Assembly: GCA_036785325.1 (NCBI GenBank)
Contig: JAXIVH010000002.1
Span: 10,372,786-10,436,785, forward strand
Length of the DNA: 64,000 nucleotides
Source: Urophycis tenuis
Lineage: Eukaryota > Chordata > Actinopteri > Gadiformes > Phycidae
Direction: 5' to 3'
Shown: positions 32,527 through 43,266 of the stretch, one piece after another
Layout of the letters: each line of letters starts with the position of its first letter
Numbering within the stretch: position 1 is the first letter of the stretch
Program-made: the position numbers and the translations under genes
The notes under the pieces: generated by a model
The model's input: only the letters and a program-made list of their open reading frames with translations
Told to the model about the DNA's origin: nothing
The model's database searches: none

Positions 32527-33444
32527 ATGGACCCAGCAGACCCGAATCAGATGAGGGCTAGTCTCGAACAACAAGGCGCGCTCCTAGGGCGTCAGCAAAC
32601 TCAGCTGGATACGGTAATTGCAAGCCTCAGAGACCTGACAGCCCAGATCCAGCCACTCCAACTTGCTCAGTCGTCCACTCCGTCTGCCTCGAGCCTGCTA
32701 CCAGTCAATGAGCCCAGACTGCCTCCACCTGAGAAGTATTCCGGTGAGCCCGGTACCTGTCGTTCCTTCCTGTCCCAGTGCTCCCTTATATTTGAGCTCC
32801 AACCTACCACCTTTTCTTCTGGTAGAGCTAAAGTGGCCTATGTAATCACTCAGCTGTCTGGACGTGCCAGAGAATGGGGAACTGCCATGTGGGAGGCAGA
32901 CTCACCTTCTTGTGCTGATTTCCAGGGGTTTTCATCCGAGATGAAGAGGATCTTTGACCGTTCCAAACACGGGCATGAGGCTGCACGCGAGCTACTTCAT
33001 ATGCGCCAGGGACGCAGGTCTGTGTCCGACTATGCAATCGATTTTCAAACTCTCGCTACCCGCACTCACTGGGGTGCTGATGCTCTGTTTGACACCTTTT
33101 TGAATGGCCTGTCTGAAAACATCAAGGATGAGCTGGTGTCTCATGAGCTTCCCCGCACCTGTGACGGTCTGGTTAACCTGGCTATCCGCATTGACATGAG
33201 GCTACAAGAACGCCACCGGGCAAGAGCTTTTGAACGTTCTCCAGGTACATATTCTGTCAGTCCAGCCATACAATCTCCCTCCCCCTCTACTGAGTCACCT
33301 GGACCAGAGCCCATGCAAGTAGACCGCACCCACCTTACCCAAGCTGAACGCCAGAGAAGGTTTAACTCCCGTTCCTGCCTGTACTGTGGCCAGCCAGGAC
33401 ACTTTGCGGCCTCCTGTCCAGTAAAAGCCAACGCTCGCCAGTAA
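32527..33444 (+). CDS. Sushi Gag
   Basis: 305 residues. A short helical N-terminus (residues 1-60) leads to the capsid-type region (about 65-235, with YSGEPGTCRSFLSQC, ARVVY-like AKVAYVITQLSGRAREW, and LFDTFLNGLSENIKDEL). A basic, proline/serine-rich linker and one CCHC knuckle (CLYCGQPGHFAASC, about 286-299) follow. This is the Gag family from which mammalian RTL/MART and PEG10-type genes derive. It forms the particle shell and binds RNA. The frame ends TAA at 33442; pol is open in the -1 frame across the end of gag, consistent with programmed -1 frameshifting. Confidence 0.92.
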   Translation: MDPADPNQMRASLEQQGALLGRQQTQLDTVIASLRDLTAQIQPLQLAQSSTPSASSLLPVNEPRLPPPEKYSGEPGTCRSFLSQCSLIFELQPTTFSSGRAKVAYVITQLSGRAREWGTAMWEADSPSCADFQGFSSEMKRIFDRSKHGHEAARELLHMRQGRRSVSDYAIDFQTLATRTHWGADALFDTFLNGLSENIKDELVSHELPRTCDGLVNLAIRIDMRLQERHRARAFERSPGTYSVSPAIQSPSPSTESPGPEPMQVDRTHLTQAERQRRFNSRSCLYCGQPGHFAASCPVKANARQ

Positions 33445-33455
33445 GAGGGGTACTG

Positions 33456-36400
33456 GTGAGCGTGACACCCTTACAACCCTCCTCTGCACAGCACACTCTC
33501 CTCCCAGCCACCCTGAAGTGGAGGAATCAACAACAGGAGATAGGGGTGCTAGTGGACTCTGGTGCCGAGGAGAGCTTCATTGATGCTGGCTTTGTGGCTC
33601 AGTGGGAACTGCCCACTGTGGAACTCAAGAACCCCCTGGTGGCCAACGCCTTGAATGGGCTGAAGTTGGCCAACGTCACTAAAGTCACCGCACCGGTGAG
33701 TCTCTCTCTCTCTGGCAACCATCATGAACAGTCAATTTTTTATGTTATTGATTCACCACAAGCTCCTGTGGTTCTTGGTCACCCCTGGCTTGTTAAGCAT
33801 AATCCCCACATTGACTGGGTGGGTAGGTGTATTATGGGCTGGAGCCCTTTCTGCCACTCTAACTGCCTCCGTCATGCCCAGACTGTGCTGTCCCCAGCTT
33901 CTGAATCCCCAGAGGAGTTTCCAGATTTATCAGACATTCCTCCAGACTACATGGACCTCAAGCCCGTCTTCAGTAAGTCCAAAGCCTCCTCTTTACCTCC
34001 TCATCGTCCCTATGATTGTGCAATTGGTCTCCTCCCGGGCACCTCTCCTCCTAGAGGTCGTCTGTATTCTCTGTCTCGGCCTGAAACGGAGGCGATGAAC
34101 AAGTACGTCCAGGAGTCCCTTGCTGCAGGCATCATCCGACCATCCTCGTCTCCTGCAGGAGCAGGATTTTTCTTTGTTGGGAAGAAGGATGGTTCGTTAC
34201 GTCCGTGCATTGACTATAGAGGTCTCAACGATGTCACGGCGAAGAACCGGTACCCTCTCCCTCTTATGTCCTCAGCATTTGAACTCCTTCAGGGGGCCAC
34301 TGTGTTCACTAAGCTTGACCTCAGGAACGCCTATCACCTTGTCCGCATTCGTGAGGGCGATGAATGGAAAACAGCCTTCAACACCAGCTCTGGCCACTAT
34401 GAGTACCTTGTCATGCCCTTCGGACTCACCAACGCCCCTTCTGTTTTCCAAGCCTTAGTAAACGATGTCCTTAGAGATATGCTTAATCAATTTGTCTTTG
34501 TCTTTTTAGATGATATTTTAATCTTTTCAAAATCTTTATCTGATCATGTCATCCATGTCCGTAGAGTCCTGCAACGCCTTCTGGAGAACCAACTTTTCGT
34601 CAAGGCCGAGAAATGTGAGTTTCACAAACACACTGTTGCATTTTTGGGCCATGTGATCTCACCTGGGGCCATCCAAATGGATCAACAGAAGGTCAAAGCC
34701 GTTCTGGAGTGGCCAGCCCCCTCAACGCGTCGGGAACTACAAAGTTTCCTTGGATTTGCAAACTTTTACCGACGTTTCATTAGAAATTTCAGTGCGCTAG
34801 CAGCCCCCCTCACTGCCCTGACCTCCCCAGCGGTGAGGTTTATCTGGTCCCCAGCAGCAGAAGAGGCATTTCAGGGTCTGAAACGACGATTCACCTCTGC
34901 TCCCATCCTGATCCAGCCTGACCCCAACCGGCAGTTCATAGTAGAGGTCGATGCATCCGAGGTTGGTGTTGGTGCCGTCCTCTCCCAACGCTCCGCCAAG
35001 GACAACAAGGTCCATCCATGTGCCTTCCTTTCTCATCGCCTGACTCCTGCTGAACAAAACTATGATGTGGGGAACAGGGAGTTGCTAGCGGTGAAGTTGG
35101 CCCTGGAGGAATGGAGGCATTGGCTGGAGGGTGCTTCGCTACCATTCTTGGTCTGGACTGACCATAAGAATCTTGAGTACATCCGTACTGCCAGGAGACT
35201 CAATCCTCGCCAGGCACGCTGGTCTCTCTTCTTCTCCAGATTTGACTTCACCTTGTCCTACCGCCCTGGACACAAGAATGTGAAGCCTGATGCGCTCTCG
35301 CGAAGGTTTCCATCCCGTGAGAGACCTCTAGAATCCTACACAATTCTTCCTCCTCACTGTGTCTTCGGGGGAGTTCAATTTGAGATTGAATCAGCGGTAA
35401 TATCTGCTCAGGCTGGTGAGGCAGGGCCCAGTCAATGTCCGAGTAATCGTCTGTATGTCCCTGACTCTGTCCGCCCACAGGTTTTGCAGTGGGGTCACTC
35501 CTCCCAGTTGTCCTGCCACCCTGGTTCCAGTCGAACTCAGGCCTTTATTGGAAGACGATTCTGGTGGCCATCCATGAGGAGGGACGTTCACGACTTCGTT
35601 CAATCATGCTTGGTTTGTGCGGGAAACAAGACCTCAACTCGACCCCCTGCTGGCCTGCTACAACCCCTGTCTGTACCCCGAAGACCATGGTCACATATAT
35701 CGCTGGACTTTGTAACAGGCATGCCACCATCAGACGGTAACACCACCATACTTACCGTTGTAGATCGTTTCTCCAAGTCTGTCCATTTCATCCCTCTTCC
35801 TAAACTTCCTTCAGCCAAGGACACGGCCAGTGTAATGGTGCAACATGTATTCAGGATTCATGGTTTACCTGTGGAGGTGGTGTCGGACAGGGGTCCACAA
35901 TTCACATCTGCCTTTTGGAAAGCCTTTTGTAAATTGCTTGGTGCCTCCGTTTGTTTGTCTTCGGGGTTTCATCCGCAGAGCAATGGCCAGACCGAGAGGG
36001 CGAATCAACAGCTGGAGACAGTGCTGCGTTGCTTGGCCTCTCAGAATCCCACCTCTTGGAGCCAACGCCTTCCATGGGCAGAGTATGCCATCAACTCGCA
36101 CATCTCCTCCTCCACAGGCCGGTCACCCTTCGAGTGCTCCTTGGGCTACCAGCCACCTCTGTTCCCGGACCAGGAGAGGGAGGTTGGTGTCCCTTCTGCT
36201 GAGGCCTTCATTCGTCGCTGCCGTGGGACATGGAGGCGCACACGCTCTGCCCTTCTCCGCTCTTCTGTCAGAATGAAGACCCAGGCTGACAAGCATCGAT
36301 CCCGACCCCCTCGATATCGCCAGGGACAGCGTGTGTGGCTGTCGACCCAAGACCTACCCCTAAAGACTGAGTCCCGTAAGCTTTCCCCCCGTTTTATCGG

Positions 36401-36770
36401 ACCCTTCCCCATTGCCAAGGTCATCAGCCCAACAGCAGTCCGCCTCAAGCTCCCTGCCCCCCTGCGCCGCATTCACCCCACCTTTCATGTGTCTAAAGTC
36501 AAGCCATTCATTTGTAGCCCCCTGCATCCCACCCCTAAGCCTCCTCCTCCCCCTAGGCTCATTGATGGCTCTGAGGTATACACCGTCCGGCGGCTGTTGG
36601 ACGTCCGGCGCCGGGGCCGTGGACTCCAGTACCTCGTAGACTGGGAGGGCTATGGCCCTGAGGAGAGGTGCTGGGTCCCAGCTCGGGACGTCTTGGCCCC
36701 GGGGCTACTCAAGGACTTTCATCGCCAACACCCTATCCCGCCCAAGGGGACGCCAGGAGGCGTCCGTTAG
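33456..36770 (+). CDS. Sushi Pol: protease, RT, RNase H, integrase, chromodomain
   Basis: About 1104 residues counted from a GTG; the true N-terminus is probably made by frameshift from gag. Protease DSG is at about 34-36. RT has D288 (FTKLDL) and LDD at 351-353 (FVFLDDILIF). RNase H has D499, E542 and D569 (WTDHKNLEY). Integrase has H681, H688, C718 and C721, then D751, D811 and E847, with exactly 35 residues between the last two. A GPF-type module (RFIGPFPIAKVI) and a C-terminal chromodomain (about 1042-1095; EVYTVRRLLDVRRRGR, YLVDWEGYGPEERCWVP) follow. Chromodomains steer integration to marked chromatin. All catalytic residues are present and there is no stop. Confidence 0.95.
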   Translation: MSVTPLQPSSAQHTLLPATLKWRNQQQEIGVLVDSGAEESFIDAGFVAQWELPTVELKNPLVANALNGLKLANVTKVTAPVSLSLSGNHHEQSIFYVIDSPQAPVVLGHPWLVKHNPHIDWVGRCIMGWSPFCHSNCLRHAQTVLSPASESPEEFPDLSDIPPDYMDLKPVFSKSKASSLPPHRPYDCAIGLLPGTSPPRGRLYSLSRPETEAMNKYVQESLAAGIIRPSSSPAGAGFFFVGKKDGSLRPCIDYRGLNDVTAKNRYPLPLMSSAFELLQGATVFTKLDLRNAYHLVRIREGDEWKTAFNTSSGHYEYLVMPFGLTNAPSVFQALVNDVLRDMLNQFVFVFLDDILIFSKSLSDHVIHVRRVLQRLLENQLFVKAEKCEFHKHTVAFLGHVISPGAIQMDQQKVKAVLEWPAPSTRRELQSFLGFANFYRRFIRNFSALAAPLTALTSPAVRFIWSPAAEEAFQGLKRRFTSAPILIQPDPNRQFIVEVDASEVGVGAVLSQRSAKDNKVHPCAFLSHRLTPAEQNYDVGNRELLAVKLALEEWRHWLEGASLPFLVWTDHKNLEYIRTARRLNPRQARWSLFFSRFDFTLSYRPGHKNVKPDALSRRFPSRERPLESYTILPPHCVFGGVQFEIESAVISAQAGEAGPSQCPSNRLYVPDSVRPQVLQWGHSSQLSCHPGSSRTQAFIGRRFWWPSMRRDVHDFVQSCLVCAGNKTSTRPPAGLLQPLSVPRRPWSHISLDFVTGMPPSDGNTTILTVVDRFSKSVHFIPLPKLPSAKDTASVMVQHVFRIHGLPVEVVSDRGPQFTSAFWKAFCKLLGASVCLSSGFHPQSNGQTERANQQLETVLRCLASQNPTSWSQRLPWAEYAINSHISSSTGRSPFECSLGYQPPLFPDQEREVGVPSAEAFIRRCRGTWRRTRSALLRSSVRMKTQADKHRSRPPRYRQGQRVWLSTQDLPLKTESRKLSPRFIGPFPIAKVISPTAVRLKLPAPLRRIHPTFHVSKVKPFICSPLHPTPKPPPPPRLIDGSEVYTVRRLLDVRRRGRGLQYLVDWEGYGPEERCWVPARDVLAPGLLKDFHRQHPIPPKGTPGGVR

Positions 36771-36781
36771 AGAGGGGGTAT
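36771..36781 (+). promoter_or_regulatory. Sushi polypurine tract
   Basis: AGAGGGGGTAT lies between the pol stop (TAG, ending 36770) and the 3' LTR, the expected plus-strand primer. Confidence 0.75.
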
Positions 36782-37277
36782 TGTTAGTAGTTTTGACTTC
36801 CTGGTTGCCCTACTGGACGGGAGTGGCATTGTGTGTGTTTTTGTTTTGGACACCATGTGCTTTTGTGTTTGTTCCCATGTGCCTCTGTTTGATTTTAAAC
36901 TCCGCCCCTCTTTTGTCATACCTGCCCTGCTCGTTATGTTAATTGATTTTCCCCCCCTAGGTTTCTGTTGATTCAATTAGTTCCCCTTCCACTATTTAAG
37001 CACTGTCTGTTTTGTGTTCTGTGTCAGTTTGTAGCTCAGTTCCGGATGAGAAGTTTGCCTGTGCCTCTTTGCCTGTTTTCGGACTCTGTTTTCTGTGAAT
37101 CCATTGTGAGTTATATTTTTACCTTTCTGACTGGATCTTCTGTGAGTTCTCCTTTGGACATTTTTCCTTTTTTTGCACCATTTTGTGCTATTGAATTTCT
37201 GTTTTGAAGCAGCCATTAAAACCTTGTTTTTGACTGCATCCGGTCTGCATTTGGGTCTTTGTCTGCAAACCATAACA
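36782..37277 (+). repeat. Sushi 3' LTR
   Basis: 496 bp. Same as 32014-32510 apart from one fewer C in the run near 36955. Followed by the duplication GTTAT. Confidence 0.95.
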
Positions 37278-37302
37278 GTTATAGCCGCGTTTCACTTATG
37301 AG

Positions 37303-38049
37303 CAGTGGCGGCTGGTGAAGAATATTCTAGGTGGGGCTGTGCCATATTCAGTCAATTTCAGTAACCATCCCAATACATTAAACACAAACTACAGGAAACG
37401 AGTGCTCCGTGAAATAGTCAATAATTATTGAATGCCAATATTAAAAAGTTGAGGCATTCTAACACAAAACATAAACAACATATTGCACAAACACAAGCTT
37501 TCCATTTTCTCATTTGAAATTGAATTTGTAGTCACTTTGGGCTCTATGAAATTACAGTAAACATTTTATATACTAAACAATCAAGAAAATAATCAGCAGA
37601 TTAATAGGTAGTGAAAATTAAGGACTAAAAAAATACTAAGGTCAACTATATACAACTGTATACAACTATATAGACTCGCCCTGACTTGAGCATTCGCTTG
37701 CTTGGGGCGATAAAGTAATCACCCATATCGGCTTGGATTTGAGGACGCTGATTGGCCAAATTTTATGTCATGCTTTCACATCTTAAATTAGTAATTGGCT
37801 AAACAGTTTCACAGACCCACCTCCTTGGGGCGATTTCTCCATCGCCCCAGAGCTGTTGAAGCATGGGACACGGGACGTGTAGGAAAAGCATACATCTTGC
37901 ACAGATGATTTTCTATCATATTTTACACATATTACTGGGTACAGTCATATTTCAAACACAAAAATATTAACAATTTGTATAATTTATTATTATTAGTTTT
38001 ATTTATTTATTTATTTATTGTGGGTCAAGGGGGGGCGGTGCCGCCACTG
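37303..38049. mobile_element. hAT-type MITE
   Basis: Ends CAGTGGCGGCTGG and, inverted, CAGTGGCGGCACC. Flanks are CTTATGAG (37295-37302) and CTTTTGAG (38050-38057), an 8-bp target duplication with one change, as for hAT. No transposase is encoded. It contains the GGTGGGGC-type start common in fish hAT MITEs. Confidence 0.85.
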
Positions 38050-38057
38050 CTTTTGAG

Positions 38058-38394
38058 TTATTGATCCGGGAAGTTCGAATCTGTGAATATATTTTTAACT
38101 TTACCAGACTCAGTCAGCGGGTAAAAGTTAGCAGCAGGTTTTATATTTGCAGGAAATTCGGTTTTGACTTACCCTGCAATCAAATTCCTCAACACAATTT
38201 GACTAGCATGTTGAGGACAGTTTATGACACCGTATTGACAAAAATCACAAGGACTGGTGCTATCAATATCCTTGCGAAAACCGGCGAAAAATCTACGTTC
38301 CGGCTGCCTTCTGTCTTAGGGACAGTCTACAAATTATACCCCACAGACTGGTGGCATTGACTTTACCATGAAATTGTTTCAAGAAATAAATCAC
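38058..38394. other. Unassigned
   Basis: One 99-codon open frame on the plus strand (38061-38360) resembles nothing I know. No further structure seen. Confidence 0.3.
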
Positions 38395-38805
38395 TACAAA
38401 TCAATAAAAATACATTTTCTCATTCTGCTAGCTTTCGTAGTTGCCAATTGTAGGCTTCTACTTACCACAGCTGCATTTTTGCTATCTTGCACTATAGTTA
38501 AACAGTATGCAATTACTACTTTAAAATATTCACCAAAAATCAATTGAAAGACATTTTATCATTCTGATTGCTGTATTAGTTGCCAATCATAGTCTGCTAC
38601 TTACCACGGGTGATATTTTGCTGATATTTAGCATTATAGCGAAACACTGCAATTAAAAGTTTAAAATATTCACCAAAAATCAATCAACAAACATTGTTTT
38701 CATTCGTTGTAGTAGTTGCCAATTGTAGGCTGCTACATACTTCAGGTGATATTTTGCTGATATTTTGCAGCGTAGCAAAACAGTGTGCAATTACGAAAAC
38801 ATTTA
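38395..38805 (+). repeat. Tandem repeat, period about 137 bp, nearly three copies
   Basis: TAGTTGCCAATTGTAGG-type starts recur at about 38439, 38578 and 38714. Each is followed by TTTGCTGATATTT-like and AAAATATTCACCAAAAATCA blocks. Copies are diverged and the third is partial. Confidence 0.75.
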
Positions 38806-38989
38806 TTTAATAAATCACGCTAAATCTGGAGATTCACCCTTTCAAAGCAATGTAGGCCTACAGTTTTATCAGTTTTAGAATTATGTTATTGGTTTGGTTT
38901 AATATACACCCTCTGGTTCAACCTAGACACATCATCAGTGATGTAACCTGAGGTCATAGGGTGTTTCGGGTCTCTCAACATCAGACACC

Positions 38990-40765
38990 CTCGCCCAGGC
39001 GACCCAGCCGGGGATGATCAGACCCCGGCTAGCCTAGGTAGCTTGTTTAGCCCACGGATCACCCCTCATGATCCACAGCCATCTTGATGCATTCTCAGCA
39101 GCATCAGTGGTGTTTTTGATGGCTTTCTTGCTGTGCAGTCCCCTTATTCCCAACAACTTGAGGGCCCTGCAGAGTGACTGGCCTGCGAAACGTCAGCATC
39201 CAACCTCAATGGGGCTGCACAGAGTCTTCCTTCCGTTGCGCTGGCATTCGCCTGCCAGCTCCTCATACTTGGCCCTCTTCCTCTCAAATGCCTCCTCCAT
39301 CCGGTCTTCCCAGGGCACAGTCAACTCCAGCAGTATCACCTGCCTTGATTCTGACGTGAGAACCAAGTCCGGCCTAAGTGTGGTCACTGCGTTGGTCTCT
39401 GGGAATTCAAGCTTTTTCCCCAAGTCCACCTTCAGCTGCCAGTCCCTAGCTGTTGTCAGGAGCCCCCCTGTTTGGCTTGGGCGGTGTTGTGGCTTCTCTC
39501 CAGCGATTGAATGCCTAGCTGGCTGTTGCTTCTTGCTGAGTGAGATCCCTGAGCAGCTGGTATCTGCTATCACCTTCAGCACCTGGTCGTAGCTCCACCG
39601 GTAGCGCCCCTCACCCAGGGCTTTCGGGCAACAGCTTAGGATGTGCTCCAGTGACCCTCTCCACTGGCACAGAGGGCAAGCAGGTGTTTCTGCCAGACCC
39701 CAACAGAAGAGGTTGGATGGGCTGGGGAGGACATCGTAGACTGACTCGATCAAAAACTTTATCCGGAGCGGCTCCACCTTCCAGGGTCTGCTCTGACCAA
39801 GAAATCTTCCGATCCAGGGTCTGCTCCGATCTAGTCCACGCCCCCTGTTGTCTCATCCCGACCATCCTGCTCGAGCAGGTCTCCTCCAGTCCTGCTCAAA
39901 CCTCTTCCTGGATAAGCTGCCACCTCTCCTTCCCCTGGGCCTTGTTGTACTGAGGTCTTGGGTTGCTCCCAAGCCCTGCCTTGCCTGTCGCAACTACTCC
40001 CACCAGAAAACTGTGGTGCAGCCGTGCTTCAGCTTGCTCAACCGTCTCCTGGGCTCTCCACTTCCGACCAGTCCGCACTTCAATCCCAGCTTAGGAGACT
40101 TTGGTGTCACTCGAGTACACTCTTTACAGCAGCACTTCTCTTGCACGGGTAACCATGACCTCCTCCGAAAGACTACTGAAGGGAAGTCCCAGCTTGTTCT
40201 TATGCCCATACAAGGCTATGCTGCTGAGGCTTCTTGGTAGGCCCAACCACCTGCGAAGGAAGCCACTTACCTTACTCTTGAAGCCCTCAACGGTGGTTAG
40301 TGGGACATCGTAGACCAGTAGTGGCCAGAGGAGGCGTGGCAGGATGCCATGCTGTATACTTACCTGGCAGCCCTGACTTATCCACTGCCACTAGCCAGGT
40401 TCCCAGTTCTCTGCTGGTCGCCTTGAGCGCTGCTTTGTCCCTCAGGGTGCCATCAAATATCTTTCCCAGGCTCTTCACTGGCACTTCTGAGACCGATGGA
40501 ATCTGGACACCTCCCAGCGAGAACCAGAACTTGTCTGTGACCTTCCCCTTCTTCACCACCAGGGAACGGGACTTAGCAGGCTTAAAGCCCATACGCGCCC
40601 AGTTGATGAGCTGCTCAAGGCCTTGGAGCACCCACCTACAGCCTGGAACTGATGTTGTGGCAACTGTCAGGTCATCCATAAATATTGAGGGAGTATCAGA
40701 CACGTAATATCCATAGCATGCATGTTGTTTTAGAGTAAGAAGGGTACACCGTTGGCCTCTCACCT
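38990..40765 (-). mobile_element. LINE with restriction-like endonuclease (R2/R4/NeSL/Hero-type group), degraded
   Basis: Minus-strand fragments in element order. RT C-terminal part at 40763-40287 (FMDDLTVAT active site, then NWARMGFKPAKSRSLVVKKG). Frame-shifted middle at about 40210-39896. C-terminal block at 39777-39193 with a CCHC motif C-x2-C-x7-H-x4-C (CPLCQWRGSLEHILSC) followed by a PD...E endonuclease signature (RPDLVLTSESRQ, LLELTVPWE). That order (RT, CCHC, endonuclease) defines site-specific-type LINEs. Several frameshifts and loss of the N-terminal half show it is dead. The 3' region extends to about 38990. Confidence 0.82.
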
Positions 40766-40875
40766 TATATATATATATATATACAGATGTAAGTAAAGAA
40801 TAGTTCTCGGTACACCCTCAGAGTGGCGTTGTCGGGTATCTCTACTAAATAATCTAGTCCATTCGTGGACCTTTA

Positions 40876-41212
40876 ATGTGCAGATACATTTGCATATGTT
40901 CATAATTAATCAATGACAGATACCTATATGGCCCGATATACAAATATTATAGATTTATTGTGATTTCAGGGAGGTATAGGGAAGCTGACTCTTTGTGTAC
41001 ACTGTTTTTCTGCTGGTTATTCCCACGATGCCTTACTTTTCCCTAAATGCTTACTCTGACCTAAACCCCACTAAATCTTTACCAAAAACCTTCTACAGAC
41101 CATAATGGAACATAACCACTAGAAAAGTCCTTCTCTCACAATCCTATCACGCACACACATCTTCTGTGGAACGACAAAACCCCTCTTGAGTTCAATCCAT
41201 AACAACGGCCAT
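40876..41212 (-). repeat. Dispersed repeat, copy B
   Basis: Reverse-complement match to 19944-20285, including TTTGCATATGTTCATAATTA at one end and CTTCTGTGGAA near the other. It abuts the start of Gypsy-C, so it may mark where that element was truncated. Confidence 0.75.
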
Positions 41213-41400
41213 CAGGGTCTTCAACCCTGGCTCTGCGCCTGTCACCCTGAGGAAAGGCGCCGTGGCCGGGCTCCTTCAGCCAGCGAAGGTCATGGGAGAG
41301 GTAGAGCTTCAGCCAAGGGAGGCCTCAACAGTGTCTGAGCCTGTTAATTCTGACTCTGCTTCTGTCCCCAGTCACCTGCAGTCCCTGTAAAATTGAGAGC

Positions 41401-43266
41401 TGTGCCAGCCTGTCAGAGGATTACCGCGGTAGGGTGGCCCGCCTGCTGCAATCGAACAGCAACGTCTTCTCCACGGGGCCCGCTGACCTCGGCCGCACTA
41501 ACCTTGTACAGCATGATATCCTGACCACCCCTGGGCCACCTGTAAAACACCCCCCACGCAGGATGGCCATCGACAAACAGCTTGCAGCCGACCAGCAGGT
41601 GCAGCAGAGCCTGGAGAACGGCGTGGCACAACCCAGCAACAGCAGCTGGGCTGCACCAATCGTGATGGTAAGAAAGAAAGATCAGAGCCCACGGTTATGT
41701 GTAGATTACCGACCCTTGAACGAACGGACCATCAAGGACGCCTATCCCCTGCCACGCATCCAAGACACTCTGGATACACTCTCCACCGCCAAGTACTTCA
41801 GCACCTTGGACTTAACGTCCGGCTACTGGCAGGTGGAAATGACGGCAAGCGCCCGCAAAGCTGCAGCTTTCTGCACCCGGAAAGGACTCTTTGAATGGAA
41901 CGTGATGCCGTTCGGGCTTTGTAATGCGCCGGCCACGTTCCAACGCCTTATGGATCGTGTCCTGGCTGGGCTGCAGTGGGAAACGTCCTTGGTGTATCTT
42001 GATGATATTATTGTTCTGGGGCGGGATGCTACTGAAATGCTGGGGCGCCTCAGCCAAGTGTTCACCAGGCTACGGGAAGCCAACCTCAAGCTGAAGCCTT
42101 CCAAGTGCTGCCTGTTCCGGGAGGAAGTGGCCTATCTGGGGCACATCGTCTCTGCCAGAGGTGTCGCCACTGACCCCCAAAAGATCCAGAAAGTGGTCGA
42201 ATGGCCAACGCCCCGAAACATCTCAGAGGTACATCAGTTCGTCGGCTTGGCTCCTATTACAGACGTTTCGTGCAGGATTTTGCCACGCTCGCCAAGCCGC
42301 TCCATGAACTCACCAAAAAGTATGCCCGCTTTGATTGGACAACTGAATGCCAAGAAGCATTTGACGCACTGAAAAGCCAGCTGACATCTGCGCCTGTGCT
42401 AGGCTACCCCCTCGACGACGGCGAGTTGTTCCTCGACACCGACGCCAGTGATTGGGGGATCAGGGCAGTCCTCTCCCAAACACAAGGGGATGAGGAGAGG
42501 GTTCTAGCCTATGGGAGCAGGCGGCTGTCAGCTAAGGAGCAAAATTACTGCACCACCAGACGCGAGCTCCTGGCAGCGGTGGAGTTCGCCTCCCATTTCA
42601 GGCAATATCTGCTGGGACGGCCGTTTACCCTCCGTACAGACCACCGCAGCCTACGCTGGTTGACTAGACTGAGAGAACCAGAGGGCCAGCTTGCCCGCTG
42701 GTTAGAGAAACTGGCAGAGTATGATTTCCAGGTGATCCATCGCCCCGGGAAATACCACCAATGCGGACGCACAGGAGGCCCTGCCGTGAGTCATGTCCAT
42801 GTACAGTATCGGAGCCTAATCTAAGTGCCCACCGTCAGCATAAGGCGGTGCAGTGCAGCCTCAATGACTTTTCGGCTGAGGAAGTTGCCACGGAAACATT
42901 CACAGAGCAACCGCCAGTGGGGGTAGTGGAGCTTGACTACTGTGGGGGCCGTTTAACATCTAAGCCAGAGTTTCCTCCAGTGGGGGTAGAGGTCACCTCC
43001 AGCGACGACAGCTGTGGCAGTGTTCCCACCCGTCCAAGCATCCACAAGGTGAGTGAGCCATCTCACACTAACCTGTTCTGTGGCTGGACCCAGGAACAGT
43101 TGAACAACGCCCAACTAACTGACCCAGATATATCGCCAGTAAGCAAGTGGATGGACGCAGGAGACCGACCATTGTGGACTGACGTAGCCCCCTGCAGTCC
43201 AGCTGCCAAAGCCTATTGGGCGCAATGGAAATGGCTCTATCGGAAAGATGGAGTCTTGTTGAGGAA
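41401..43266 (+). pseudogene. Gypsy-C RT and RNase H
   Basis: RT motifs are LCVDYRPLNE, FSTLDLTSGYWQV, MPFGLCNAPATFQRLM and the active site YLDD (LVYLDDIIVLG). The frame shifts near 42240 within FVGL...SYYRRF. RNase H then reads LDTDASDWG, TTRRELLAAVEF and LRTDHRSLRWL, and shifts again near 42755. A hydrophilic spacer follows (to 43266), where the reading KDGVLLRN is cut by the Gmr1-like LTR. The fold residues are retained but the protein is broken. Confidence 0.87.

Larger units (their letters stand above)
32014..37277 (+). mobile_element. Sushi-type Ty3/Gypsy chromovirus, apparently intact
   Basis: 5264 bp with LTRs at 32014-32510 and 36782-37277, flanked by GTTAT at 32009-32013 and 37278-37282. 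The LTRs differ, as far as I can see, by one C in a poly-C run. Inside are gag (32527-33444) and pol (33456-36770), both uninterrupted; pol lies in the -1 frame relative to gag and ends in a chromodomain. There is an 11-nt self-complement between the predicted mRNA start and the site next to the 5' LTR, as in Tf1/sushi self-priming. Intact frames, matching LTRs and a perfect duplication suggest recent, possibly active, insertion. Confidence 0.96.
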
